In this document: positions 1-12,118 of the stretch, in pieces | How positions within the stretch are numbered: position 1 is the first letter of the stretch | How the letters are laid out: every line of letters begins with the position of its first letter | Assembly (NCBI RefSeq): GCF_932526225.1 | Contig: NC_064040.1 | Coordinates: 13,244,856 to 13,308,855 of the forward strand | DNA length: 64,000 nt | Direction of reading: 5' to 3' | Source of the DNA: Nematostella vectensis | Taxonomy: Eukaryota > Cnidaria > Anthozoa > Actiniaria > Edwardsiidae | The notes under the pieces: generated by a model | The model's input: only the letters and a program-made list of their open reading frames with translations | Databases searched by the model: none | Told to the model about the DNA's origin: nothing | Translations under genes and position numbers: made by a program

Positions 1-1226
1 AGGGCAAAGTTTTGTCGTTGCTGCCAATATCTACAACGGAAGCCCTGTGAAATCCAAGAACACTCTCCGCGGGAAAAAGAAAACAACTTTTTATCGCGAA
101 TTTACGAGTTTATGAGGTTGTTGATTGTCCACGGATCTCACAGTTGAGAGTGTACAATCCGCGGTTTATGCCAACGAAGGTGGTCCGATCACAAGGCGGC
201 GCGTAATACGGTTACTCAGAAATACTCCTTATTCGCGCCTTACCAAGCCGTTAACCACTTCCTAAACTTATCAAAAAGATATCCCAGAAATTCAGAAGTT
301 GTTTGGGGTAGTCTTGGTGCGCAGTTGGGTTTGTAAGATCTAGCGTGAACTCACTTACCATTCGGATCGTCGGTGGTTTTAGATCTGGCGTCTATTTTTG
401 ACCCTGCAACTCTCAAATACCATTTACTGCTTCTTGAGTAAATGCGAACATGACGAGAAAACGATGTTTCACTAGATACAATCCGGATCTGCAGTAAATA
501 AATAAATAAAGAGGTTATCAGTCCAATGTATAGCCGCATCCAGACGAGATTCAACGGAACAGACTCTATGAACTCTACATTGCGTTATTAGTTTCAGGTA
601 ACTCGTTTCGTGAAAGTTGAAACTGTGATTTGACCTTGTTGAGAGCCGACCCGTCAAGATGTGTGCGGATTTTTTTTTTAGCTTTTTACTGTCAAGTGTT
701 AATTCGTATTTGTTTTGGTCTTTAAAGGATAACGGCTTATCCTATGTTTTGCCGGGAAGAAAACATCCGCAACTTTAAAATGCACGAAAATAAATCGCGT
801 GTTTTAAAAATAAAATAAATAAACTCACCAATGATTGTAAACTCTCGTCTGCTATAGGCTTGGCAGATAATCTGTTGAATATTAGCAATTAAAAGCATAT
901 TAGTTTCATTCCAGGAATGTACTAGCTAAGCAAAATATCTCCAACTGGGAAAGGGGAAATGTCATTGCGTTTAATGTTTAGTCTAACGGTGCGCGTGCAA
1001 CGCTTGGAAAAACGATGCAACAGAGTGTTCCCTGACAGAGTGCAAGTATTTGATTCGGCACACTGCCCCGGGTCACGCTGTCTTGATCAAATCTCACGAA
1101 CGCAGAAAAACCTGCCCAAATATTTCTGCTTCACTAAACAAATCACAGAAATTATCCGCACAAAACTTACCTTACTACGAAAATTCCCACGCCAATAATA
1201 AAGAAGAAGATGCGGAATAGCTCCAT
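1..1226 (-). CDS. FGF8-like fibroblast growth factor, 5' exons only (cut by window edge)
   Basis: Three minus-strand exons join in phase: 1226-1176 (start ATG at 1226), 488-359, and 30 to the left edge. Exon 1 encodes the hydrophobic leader MELFRIFFFIIGVGIFV, which fits a secretory signal peptide. Exon 2 encodes 43 residues containing RHVRIYSRSSKWYLRV followed by KIDAR, which resembles the first beta-trefoil strands of the FGF8/17/18 group (LYSRTSGKHVQV). The visible start of exon 3 reads SNDKTLP. Splice sites are clear: donor GTAAGG after exon 1, acceptor CTGCAG and donor GTAAGT around exon 2, acceptor TTGTAG before exon 3. A stronger-looking GTAAGT lies 5 bases downstream of the chosen first donor but would break the frame. 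FGFs are secreted ligands of receptor tyrosine kinases. The receptor- and heparin-binding core lies outside the window, so the subfamily is an inference. Confidence 0.72.
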
Positions 1227-1320
1227 TTGTAAATAGAATTTGGTTTCTTGACTGTCGCTTGAACACTTGCTACCTGCACGATCAGTGATTGCTACTGAGC
1301 TCCGCAAGAAAGAGCAGCGG

Positions 1321-1326
1321 TTTATA
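1321..1326 (-). promoter_or_regulatory. TATA-box candidate for the FGF-like gene
   Basis: Read on the minus strand this is TATAAA, about 95 bases upstream of the FGF start codon. A transcription start some 30 bases downstream would give a 5' leader of roughly 65-70 bases. Position and motif support it; no transcript evidence is available. Confidence 0.4.
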
Positions 1327-4300
1327 AATTTTCATATCAGCTTGCTACGTAGGCTTAGCGACGGATATAGACGGAGAGTTGGGGGCAACACCTATTCTAG
1401 TCGTTCCGGTGTTGTCTGCTATTCACAAACTGAGGCTGTCTGATACCGCACATTCATTGAGCGCGCTAGCGGTCGCGAGGGAGCGCTTACTGACAACCCG
1501 GAAACGCCACAAGATTGGATAGTGATCGGATTTCCAATTGTTACAAATTATCCAGATTTTCCACTCCAAATTACCTCTTTTCCAATAAACTACAAGATAA
1601 CCACGCAATTTTCAAGAACACTTTAAAAAGCGAGGATAATGTTGGAAGAAATGGGAACCTGTTTCCCTTATGCGCTATTCTAATTTTGCGAGCATTACAT
1701 CACATTTCTAAGATTAGTCCATTCTTTCATTCGGTGAAACGACATGATTTGGAGTTTTCAATGATATTGAAACCGGAAGGTAAAATGTTAACCTGGCTAT
1801 AACAATGTATCACGATTGATTTCTTCAGGTGATGGTAATCGGAAACAAACTCGTGAGCCGATGCTCGCCCGAAGGATGCTCAAGTTGCTCCTTAAGTTGT
1901 ACGAATAATCGTTTGGCACTCCCCTCGGACACGGATTTGATAAGTTGATTACATGTTTTGATAAAACATGTGGGTGTTTCTGTGTTCTTCGGTTTATTTT
2001 AAAATAGCTAATAAAAAATGGTGGTATACAATACTAGTAGTGTATATACACTTATTTTTATAAGAACGTCATTTTACGAACGTGTTCTTAAAATTTTATT
2101 GTATATAAAAATGTAACAACCAATAAATTAATAGGTCGAGAATTCACAAATGATCAGTTTCTTTGGTGAAATCTTAGGGTGTACGTTCTTTAAAAAGGAT
2201 ATTGTATACTCACATAACAATTTACAATAACAAATCTTCATTTTAAATAGAAATTTCATTTTATAACTCATAGTAAAGCTGTTTGAGACTCGTTGATTGT
2301 ACGTGGAGAAATAGTTGCATGCTCTTGTTTTCGACGAATGCAAATTGGAAGTGTTTTGTTCAATGCTGGAACGGATTTAGCAAACTACTCGAATGCGCAA
2401 ATGTTAAATCATTTATGACTATTTCTTTGTGTGCCCGTCATCGGAAGGGCTTTTTTATTCTTACTGCAAAACAATCAAATGTGTGACGCCAAATATCGTG
2501 ACAAAATATAACATACAATACAAAATACGGAAATTATGTACTTTAAGAAAGAAGCTACTTTATGAATAAATTTTAGCGGGGTACGCAGATAGATAGTAGA
2601 TATACAATAACAAAAGTCAACTTGAGACAACAACTATGAGGTCGATAGACTGTAAAAATTGCAATAATTCGCACCCAATATATAATTTTTGACAGTCAAG
2701 GGGTTTGCATTCCTTTCTGGTCTGAGAATGATAGATTTGTTGAATACGAAAATGTTTAAAGGAAAAAATACTAACGATGATTATTTTGTCAGAAATTTTG
2801 TTGTTTTTTCTGAGGTTAAAGTCGCTTGGGCATAGACTGAAGAAAACAGACCTGCTGAAGAAAGGCTTAGAGAACATCTATTTGGGTTTTTTTCTTACAC
2901 ATTGCTACAACAAATATATAATAAAAAGATCTGTCTTGGTTTGTTGTATTTTTTCTACTCGTTCAGTTCATTCTAGGCCTGGGTCTAGGATAAATGCGTG
3001 GATAAATGACGTCACAATCCTCCTTCTAATATCCCACACAAAAAAGGGGGAAATAAAGAATCTTTTTTTCCTGATTGTGTCTAATTCCATAATAATCCGC
3101 GCAAAAAAAGACCAGATGAGTGTTCTTCTGAAGCACGTTCTACTGGGCGAGGTTTTCTTCTATTCATTGTTTAATCCTTTATGAGTGTCTAACTCCCACG
3201 ACATCCAAACGCCAGGAAGAAATTACTAACGTCCGCTTGCAACTCGAAAGCCGGCATGATCCAATAAATTAAGAGGAAATGAAAATAACCTTTAGGTAAA
3301 ATGTTCTAGCGAGTTTTCCTTGCATTGTCAAAAAACAGCCTTGGAGACTGACGCCGAGAAGTGTCTTTACACGGTGATTGGGGGGAAAAGGTGGAAATAC
3401 TTGTTTCTTAATGGGGGTACTTTAACATTGCTTCTAGGACTTCATTCAGCTACATGGTTCAACGTATTAAGGCGAAATTTTACAATGATAGCTATTGGAA
3501 TAATCTAAAAAAAAAAAAAATGCACAGTCCGACCGAACAGTACACTCTTTGTGTACTGGCTGAAATTCAACAGCCTGAAATTGCAATAAATTCTAAGGAC
3601 ATGCCAAAATATGCCGGGGCTAAGGTAGCAGCAAAGTATTATTTTGTTAGTGTGATGTGTTCTGAAATGCAGATCATGTAATTCTCTATCTAATAATACA
3701 TGTAGTATCATGTGTTAATACAATAAATATAAGAACATTCTTAAGAACATTTCCAGCCTTAAAATGCTCCAAAAATAAGAAAGGAACAGTCTCAACTGAA
3801 AATTAGACGTTTTTATGAAGAGGGTGTATATCAGTAAAGTAACATACACGGCTACTCCATGACCTATCAAATAGCTTCATAATTACCCATTACAGAACAT
3901 GGTGTAATCACCAAGCTCCAAATTCAGTGTGGTTTGAGTTATTATATAAACATTGATTGATCGATACCCTATAAATTTTTCTAGATCAATTGGCTTTTTG
4001 CATTTCAGTAGTTACAGCACATGCTGGTCGTAGAATTTTACCGATTACTAAAATTCAGTGATAACCCCTGGTCGGTAAAGAGTGTCAATTAATAAAAAGT
4101 AGCCTCTTTGATTAGAAAAAAAAAAACCTTTTTTAGACGAATAAAAAATTGCCTGCTAAACCTTCTGATTAAAATCAGGGATGTCTCAATATTTTCGAAG
4201 CAAGGATATACAAATATATCCTTTCCCACTACCGTATTTTCAATGCGGTTTCCAGTGGTATCGTCGTTACCGAGGGGCGGGACGCGACATTGAGAATGAT

Positions 4301-5477
4301 ACGCAAATTTCCATCTGTTGATAACCGCTTCGATAACGCTATCCGCGAGTTTCGAAATCACACATTCCTTAAACATGTCCACCGGTCATAAAATTAATGA
4401 ATAACATAAACAAATATATATATACCAGCTAACGTTTTCATTATACTATCCATAAGAGAAAAGGAGGTAAAAGATTTGTTGTTTTCTAATAAAACTCCAA
4501 GTTCATAGTTCATCCATAAAATATCTCAGAAGGAAGTCAAACAAAATAACTTTTTCCAATACTATCCTTGACGATTAACGAAGCACGTAGTAACACACCC
4601 TCAACCGGGCTTCCTGTGGCGATAGTCACGCAGGAACTAAATTCGCTAACCTCGCAGGAAAGGGCTGGAAGTTATGAGCCGAATTTCGCAGGAAACAAGG
4701 ACTTGAATTAAGATGGATAAACTTTAGTTTGTAGTGCCTTCTTTGAGCTTGTTCTCGAAGCTGGCAGCACTTAAAAATTATTCGAAAAATGCAAGGATCT
4801 CATCACCACCCTTATTTTTATCGTCCAATTATTGTGCAAATCCGAAAGTGTAAATTATCTTCAGGTTATAAGCCTTAAGTGTTTGAAATAGTTACTCGTT
4901 TCGAGATCAGATAGCATCTGCTACTTTTCGCCCCCTGGGAAGTTTACCTCAAACCACCCCGGCTCATACCTTACCGTTATAGGTGGTCCTATGCCCTTGC
5001 GCAAATAATATTTAAAACGGAAGGTCTTTTTTTTTTAATTCAAGAGACGCAAGCGAAACCACAGTTTTCCAAACGTACCATGCTTTAACCACGCGAGGTC
5101 TCCACGAAAGGTACATCTCTTCCATCATTAATCGCTAAGCCAATTGACACACTGTTATGTTACTTGTTTCTATATTTTTAAGAACCTTTTTCCTACTTAA
5201 AGCATGTTGAGGCTCAGATAGATATTTTGATAGTGTGATTCGTACTAAAATGCAGAATCAAAATGTGTTTATGATTTTAGCAGCTTGTTCACTTTAACAA
5301 AACTTAACTTATAACATAAACAGAATATTAATGCTATTGGTCATCTTTTGTGTTACCCTTTCTACTTTGATAGGTTTAGAAGTGCAATCCAAATGAGCCA
5401 TCACTGTTGTTTTCCCATCGCGGAATTCTATTGTTATACAAGAGGAGTGATATGTAGGTCGTTATGAGAACAGTTTT
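1327..5477. other. Non-coding spacer upstream of the FGF-like gene
   Basis: No exon with recognisable protein similarity was found on either strand. The stretch is AT-rich, with poly-A and poly-T runs. Short ORFs such as the one at 2777-3184 have low-complexity, lysine- and leucine-rich translations and no family signature. It may hold regulatory DNA for the FGF gene, but nothing specific can be pointed to. Confidence 0.5.
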
Positions 5478-5621
5478 CAGCGGCGCAGCCAGGATTTTTA
5501 ACAGGAGGGGACCAAAAAGGGACTTACAAGGCATTTTCTTATGTATTTTAGATAATGTCTGATACATTTACTGTATTTTTGGCTGCTAAAAGGGAGGGGG
5601 GGGGCCCTGGCTATGCCCGTG
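5478..5621. mobile_element. Short TIR element, 'GGCGTAGCCAGG' family, copy 1
   Basis: This is about 144 bp bounded by CAGCGGCGCAGCCAGG on the left and CCTGGCTATGCCCGTG on the right, imperfect inverted repeats. Related copies lie at 16446-16576 and 35716-35875, sharing the internal text about an ACAGGAGGGG box, a GGCATTTTCT box and a GATACATTTACTG box. The termini resemble those of hAT-derived MITEs. No coding capacity. No target duplication was confirmed. Confidence 0.6.
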
Positions 5622-6921
5622 ATTTTGTTGCCGGGAACCGATTCAATGAAATTTATCTGTCTTTTGAGTAACTTGAGTAAGATTATAACCATCGCCAAAT
5701 ATTGAAATAAGACTTTGATTATCTTTTATTCATCAAATGGATGTGTCACAGTATAAAGTCACTTGTGCATTAAGTGTTGCACCCTTATCAAAAGTACACC
5801 TATTCTAAGAAACGTCAGTGCAAATAAATGGCGATTGGAAAATGTCAAAGACCAACCGCTGCTTATGAGTATAATAAGAATAAAGATGACAAGTATACGT
5901 CTTTGAAATAAAGGACGCACAGCACACACGCAAAACTATAATTATAATATAACTTACATCAGTATCTAATTTAATTTATTTTAATTTTATTTTATATGCT
6001 TTCTCCAAAGACAGGAAGATAGCTCAATTGCACTAATTTACACTTACAGGTCGGTAAAAACTAATTCGTCAATTACTATCACAGGAGTTCGGGCTCAATC
6101 CAATCTGATAAATTGTTCTCACTTATTTGGAACTCTCAAGCTAACATAGTTACTAAATGAGGTCACTTAGTAAAAACATAGCCAGAACCAGCCTAAAGAA
6201 AACACCGCGTGATTTGTTGTCGGATGGTCTCAGTCTGTGGGTTTCCCTTTCCTTTCCTTTCCTACCTTACCCTTCTCCCCCAGGGGAAGTAATTCTCACT
6301 ACTTGCATCAATTTACATCAATAGGAAAGCACTCAAGCTTCCAATTCAGACACTTCTCGATGTTTTGAAAGGCAGTTTATTACAGGAACTTCATAACTCT
6401 TTTTTGCTCTTATCGAATCCATGCCAAAAATCACGATTCACTCACAATACGGAAGTTGTTATAACAAGCGTGACGTGCGTGACAAACGAAAGCGTGACAA
6501 ACCACAGCGAGACTGTAAAAAACTGTAATGACGGAAACAATATTAGCGGAGCCTACGCGGAGCTCTATGTCATAGTGGTACAAAAATAAAGGTCCCAGGG
6601 GCGGATCCAGGACTGCTCGATCGCATGTTCTTGTGCGCATGTTCTTATCATTGTGCGAAAGATTTAATCGCGTTGAAGGGAAACCACAGTGAGCTCTTGC
6701 GGTAGAATGATCAAATATTTATTCACACATGTTCAAACGTGGATTCTCATAAAAGGGGATACGAGGAGGCTTTTTGGGAAAGCTTACATTCAGAGGTCGG
6801 AGATCAATCACAGTCGGAATTTTTGCAGAGGCGATAGAAATCTGGCTTTCTAAGATAAGGGAATGTGAATCCCTTGTTTTCCAGTACCAATCTCTCACAG
6901 CAAACTTTAAACTGTATATTA
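5622..6921. other. Non-coding spacer before the large minisatellite
   Basis: No gene recognised. It contains a short pyrimidine-rich CCTTTCCTTT run near 6245 and a solo GGGGCGGATCCAGG terminus near 6600, which is the same end type seen on TIR elements around 31.2 and 38.0 kb. Confidence 0.4.
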
Positions 6922-9900
6922 AGAGACTTGAAAGATGCTGCCCCATGAGACTTGAGGGATGCTGCCCCATGAGACTTGGGGATGCTGCCCCATGAGACTT
7001 GAGAGATGCTGCCCAATGAGACTTGAGAGATGCTGCCCCATGAGACTAGAGAGATGCTGCCCCATGAGACTCGGGGATGCTGCCCCATGAGACTTGAGAG
7101 ATGCTGCCCCATGAGACTTGAGAGATGCTGCCCCATGAGACTCGGGGATGCTGCCCTATGAGACTTGGGGATGCTGCCCCATGAGACTTGGGGATGCTGC
7201 CCCATGAGACTTGAGAGATGCTGCCACATGAGACTTGAGAGATGCTGCAACATGAGACTTTAGAGATGCTGCCCAATGAGACTTGAGAGATGCTGCCCCA
7301 TGAGACTTGAGAGATGCTGCCCCATGAGACTTGGGGATGCTGCCCCATGAGACTTGGGGATGCTGCCACATGAGACTTGGGGATGCTGCCCCATGAGACT
7401 TGAGAGATGCTGCCCCAAAAGACTTGAGAGATGCTGCCCCATGAGACTTGAGAGATGCTGCCCCATGAGACTTGAGAAATGCTGCCCCATGAGACTTGAG
7501 AGATGCTGCCCCATGAGACTTGGGAGATGCTGCCACATGAGACTTGAGAGATGCTGCCCCATGAGACTTGGGGATGCTGCCACATGAGACTTGAGAGATG
7601 CTGCCTCATGAGACTTGAGAGATGCTGCCCCATGAGACTTGGGGGATGCTGCCACATGAGACTTGGGGGATGCTGCCACATGAGACTTGAGAGATGCTGC
7701 CACATGAGACTTGAGAGATGCTGCCCCACGAGACTTGAGAGATGCTGCCCCATGAGACTTGAGAGATGCTGCCCCATGAGACTTGAGAGATGCTGCCCCA
7801 TGAGACTTGAGAGATGCTGCCCCATGAGACTTGAGAGATGCTGCCACATGAGACTTTAGAGATGCTGCCCCATGAGACTTGAGAGATGCTGCCACATGAG
7901 ACATTAGAGATGCTGCCCCATGAGACTTGGGGATGCTGCCCCATGAGACTTGAGAGATGCTGCCACATGAGACTTTAGAGATGCTGCCCCATGAGACTTT
8001 AGAGATGCTGCCCCATGAGACTTTAGAGATGCTGCCCCATGAGACTTGGGGATGCTGCCCCATGAGACTTGAGAGATGCTGCCACATGAGACTTTAGAGA
8101 TGCTGCCACATGAGACTTTAGAGATGCTGCCACATGAGACTTGAGAGATGCTGCCACATGAGACTTGGGGATGCTGCCACATGAGACTTGAGAAATGCTG
8201 CCCCATGAGACTTGGGGATGCTGCCCCATGAGACTTGGGAGATGCTGCCACATGAGACTTGAGAGATGCTGCCTCATGAGACTTGAGAGATGCTGCCCCA
8301 TGAGACTTGAGAGATGCTGCCCCAAAAGACTTGAGAGATGCTGCCCCATGAGACTTGAGAGATGCTGCCCCATGAGACTTGAGAAATGCTGCCCCATGAG
8401 ACTTGAGAGATGCTGCCCCATGAGACTTGGGGATGCTGCCACATGAGACTTGGGGATGCTGCCCCATGAGACTTGAGAGATGCTACCCCATGAGACTCGG
8501 AGATGCTGCCCCATGAGACTTGGGGATGCTGCCCCATGAGACTTGGGGATGCTGCCCCATGAGACTTGAGAGATGCTGCCCATGAGACTTGAGAGATGCT
8601 GCCCCATGAGACTTGAGAGATGCTGCCCCATGAGACTTGAGAGATGCTGCCCAATGAGACTTGGGAGATGCTGCCACATGAGACTTGAGAGATGCTGCCC
8701 CATGAGACTTGGGAGATGCTGCCACATGAGACTTGAGAGATGCTGCCTCATGAGACTTGAGAGATGCTGCCCCATGAGACTTGGGGGATGCTGCCACATG
8801 AGACTTGAGAGATGCTGCCACATGAGACTTGAGAGATGCTGCCCCATGAGACTTGAGAGATGCTGCCCCATGAGACTTGAGAGATGCTGCCCCATGAGAC
8901 TTGGGGATGCTGCCCTATGTGACTTGGGGATGCTGCCCCATGAGACTTGGGGATGATGCCCCATGAGACTTGGGGATGCTGCCCCATGAGACTTGGGGAT
9001 GCTGCCCCATGAGACTTGGGGATGCTGCCCCATGAGACTTGAGAGATGCTGCCCCATGAGACTTGGGGATGCTGCCCCATGAGACTTGAGAGATGCTGCC
9101 CCATGAGACTTGGGGATGCTGCCCCATGAGACTTGGGGATGCTGCCCCATGAGACTTGGGGATGCTGCCCCATGAGACTTGGGGATGCTGCCCCATGTGA
9201 CTTGGGGATGCTGCCCAATGAGACTTGGGGATGATGCCCCATGAGACTTGGGGATGCTGCCCTATGTGACTTGGGGATGCTGCCCCATGAGACTTGGGGA
9301 TGCTGCCCCATGAGACTTGGGGATGCTGCCACATGAGACTTGAGAGATGCTGCCCCAAGAGACTTGAGAGATGCTGTCCCATGAGACTTGGGGATGCTGC
9401 CCCATGAGACTTGAGAGATGCTGCCCCATGGGACTTGGGGATGCTGCCCCATGAGACTTGGGGATGCTGCCCCATGAGACTTGAGAGATGTTGCCCCATG
9501 AGACTTGAGAGATGCTGCCCCATGAGACTGGAGAGATGCTGCCCCATGAGACTTGGGGATGCTGCCCCATGAGACTTGGGGATGCTGCCCCAAGAGACTT
9601 GAGAGATGCTGCCCCAAGAGACTTGAGAGAAGCTGCCTCATGAGACTTGAGAGATGCTGCCCCATGAGACTTGACAGATGCTGCCCCATGAGACTTGGAG
9701 ATGCTGCCACATGAGACTTGAGAGATGCTGCCCCATGAGACTTGAGATGCTGCCCCATGAGATTTGAGAGATGCTGCCCCATGAGACTTGGGGATGCTGC
9801 CCCATGAGACTTGGGGATGCTGCCCCATGAGACTTGAGAGATGCTGCCCCATAAGACTTGAGAGATGCTGCCCCATGAGACTTGAGAGATGCTGCCCCAT

Positions 9901-10160
9901 GAGACTTGGGGATGCTGCCCCATGAGACTTGGGGATGCTGCCCCAAGAGACTTGAGAGATGCTGCCCCAAGAGACTTGAGAGAAGCTGCCTCATGAGACT
10001 TGAGAGATGCTGCCCCATGAGACTTGGGGATGCTGCCCCAAGAGACTTGGGGATGCTGCCCCATGAGACTTGAGAGATGCTGCCCCATGAGACTTGGGGA
10101 TGTTGCCCCATGAGACTTGAGAGATGCTGCTCCAAGAGACTTGAGAGATGCTGCCCCATG
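6922..10160. repeat. 3.2-kb minisatellite of mixed 23- and 24-bp units
   Basis: About 135-140 head-to-tail units of the form GATGCTGCCCCATGAGACTT followed by GAGA (24 bp) or GGG (23 bp). Recurrent variants are CCACATG, CCTCATG, CCCAAAAG, CCAAGAG and TTTAGAG. Because 23 and 24 are mixed, the reading frame changes every few units, so the many overlapping ORFs on both strands are by-products. Variant strings recur as blocks: a CCCAAAAG unit followed 61 bases later by a GAGAAATG unit occurs near 7415 and again near 8322, and a doubled CCAAGAG plus AGAAGCTGCCTC occurs near 9592 and 9945. This shows that multi-unit blocks have been duplicated. There are no unique spacers, so it is not CRISPR. Confidence 0.95.
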
Positions 10161-10520
10161 TTACCATCTTCACCTTGGGCGTTTATTAAATTTATATGGT
10201 CTGGGGGGGGGGGGGGGGGGTTCAATAGATATGAGTCTTTTATGAGAGAGGGGCGCTCTTTATAAACTATGAAAATATAACAAACCCAAGTGCAGTGGGG
10301 TCCTAGTCTCAGTCAGGATCACGTTTAATTAAAGTCTACCTAGCAAGCATTTTTTTTCGACATAAAGCAAATCTCACCCAAAAGAAGCCTAACTCAGATT
10401 AATTAAAATAGATTTATAATACCGACATTCCTATGTCGTTTGTTTTTAAGCTGAGAGGGAGGGAAGGGAGGCGTTTAATTGATGGGGGCGTTTATTAGAT
10501 CATTTACGGTATGTTTGTAA
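10161..10520. repeat. Dispersed G-tract repeat 'GGCGTTTATTAGA', copy 1
   Basis: Directly abutting the minisatellite is a sequence with an 18-base G run at about 10203, then GGGGCGTTCTTTATA..., a TATGAAAATATAACAAA box, a CTAGTCTCAG box and, near the end, GGCGTTTATTAGATCATTTA. The same ordered boxes recur at about 39695-40310, so this is a dispersed repeat family rather than unique DNA. Confidence 0.65.
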
Positions 10521-10935
10521 ACTGCGTGGGGCGGTCTGCATATCTACTGACAGGCTTTGTCAATAGCTTGTAAAGTGCAGGTGAGTATGAATGCATAGAT
10601 ACTATAGAAGCTATAGAAGAGCACAGCACGTTCACGTTTAATATTTGCATTTTTGGGAAGGGCTTTTTTGTAATTGTATCAGTATTACAGTTTTCCTTTA
10701 TGGTTTTAAAAGGAAAAACCCCTATAAGATCAGATTTCTGCCCCAATGCAACGCACGTTTAATCGCGTATTTTTTTGGATTAAGACTTCAACTGGAAACT
10801 GAGACTAGAACAGGTGCAAGCGTATCTATCCTTGAGAAAAAGTAATGCTAATGAACAGGTAAAATTGTTATTTAAATAAAAACCAAAAGCTTTCTGCTTC
10901 GGTCACACCGTCGATGTTGTTAATAATTCTCTTTT
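10521..10935. other. Spacer, nothing recognised
   Basis: AT-rich DNA with short ORFs only. No conserved exon, RNA gene or repeat copy recognised. Confidence 0.4.
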
Positions 10936-11170
10936 AGAGCTACGTTGCCGTTGCTTTCCCCTTCAAACAAAACTGGCACGTCACCCAAAAAACGGCTCAA
11001 ATTACTGGTACCTCTTGGCTGATTGGTGTGTCCGTCTGCATTCCTGACTATTATTTCGTTGGCCTTCAAGTCGATCGATGTGATAATAAGACGCCCATAG
11101 ATCCATGTTCCCATGCTGTAGTTCTCCTAATGTTAACCTTCCTGGTCCCTTCGTTGCCTGTCGTGATTCG
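10936..11170 (+). pseudogene. Relic of a class A GPCR (TM3 end to TM5)
   Basis: In the plus frame the translation begins SYVAVAFPFKQNWHVTQK, which lines up with RYVAVVFPFKRNWHITRK of the intact receptors at 22343-23455 and 25304-26377. It continues through a TM4-like stretch, an extracellular loop with cysteines and a TM5-like LLMLTFLVPSLPVV. No start, TM1-3 or TM6-7 is present; the 18-bp minisatellite begins about 90 bases downstream. It is more divergent than the other copies, so it is probably an older duplicate. Confidence 0.75.
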
Positions 11171-11261
11171 TAAAATCTGTAAAAAAAGATGAATTTCAGT
11201 GAGTCCCTATTGTTCTTGTTCAGGGGCGGCGGACTTTCAAGTGGTGTGCCCCCCCTTCCCC

Positions 11262-11865
11262 CCAATAGATAACAATAGGTGACTGGATAACAATAGGTGA
11301 CTGGATAACAATAAGCGACTGGATAACAATAAGCGACTGGATAACAGTAGGCGACTGGATAACAATAGGCCACTGGATAACAATAGACGATGGATAGAAA
11401 TAGATTTGATAAAAATAGGCGACTGAATAACAATAGACGACTGGATAACAATTGACGACTGGATAACAATAGACGACCGGATAACAATAGGTAACTGGAT
11501 AATAATAGACGACTGGATAACAATAGGCGACTTGATAACAATAGGCCACTGGATAACAATAGACGACTGGATAACAATGGGCGACTGGATAACAATAGGC
11601 GAATGGATAACAAAATGCGACTGGATAACAATAGGCGACTAGATAACAGTAGGCGACTGGATAACAATAGACGACTAGATAACAAAAGGTGACTGGATAA
11701 CAGTAAGCGACCGGATAACAATAGGCGAATGGATAACAATAGGCGAATGGATAACAAAAGGCGACTGGATAACAATAGGCGACTAGATAACAGTAGGCGA
11801 CTGGATAACAACAGTCGATGGATAAAATAGACGACTGGATAGAAATAGGCGAATGGATAAAAATA
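11262..11865. repeat. 18-bp minisatellite, about 33 units
   Basis: Tandem units of GCGACTGGATAACAATAG with point variants. As 18 is a multiple of three, frames stay open: the minus strand gives YCYPVA- and LLLSSR-type hexapeptide repeats over almost the whole array. Such periodic ORFs are expected by chance and there is no signal, domain or upstream exon to support a protein. Confidence 0.93.
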
Positions 11866-12118
11866 GACACACACATATCCGAGATTTTCTTTGTCGCCGC
11901 CATACGATTTGTTCCTTCTGGGTAGCTAAACTAGGAGACATGCAGGCGACATGTTGCCTAGTTTAGCCAATCTTAAGTAGTCACATTTACAAGAGGTGAG
12001 GTCACCATAAAGTAAACGCCAGCGTATAAGGACCTATATTCAAAATCAGGCTGGATAGATCCTATAAATCAGGGTACCTTTTGACAAATCAAGCTGTTTA
12101 GGTTCTCAATAACCGTCT
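11866..12118. other. Spacer, nothing recognised
   Basis: Short unique-looking AT-rich stretch between the 18-bp array and a dispersed repeat; no exon or RNA gene seen. Confidence 0.35.

Noticed and set aside
6922..10160. CRISPR-like appearance of regular repeats
   Set aside because: Units are contiguous, with no unique spacers, in a eukaryotic context without cas genes.
7046..10225. Many long overlapping ORFs on both strands (up to 446 codons) with GAASLKSH- or ERCCPMRL-type repeats
   Set aside because: They are translations of the 23/24-bp minisatellite. Frames switch between units, no signal, domain or splice context exists, and both strands are equally open.
11002..11903. Minus ORFs of 290 and 227 codons with LLLSSR and YCYPVA repeats
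   Set aside because: The 18-bp period keeps every stop-free frame open. One of the ORFs also runs antisense through the GPCR relic.
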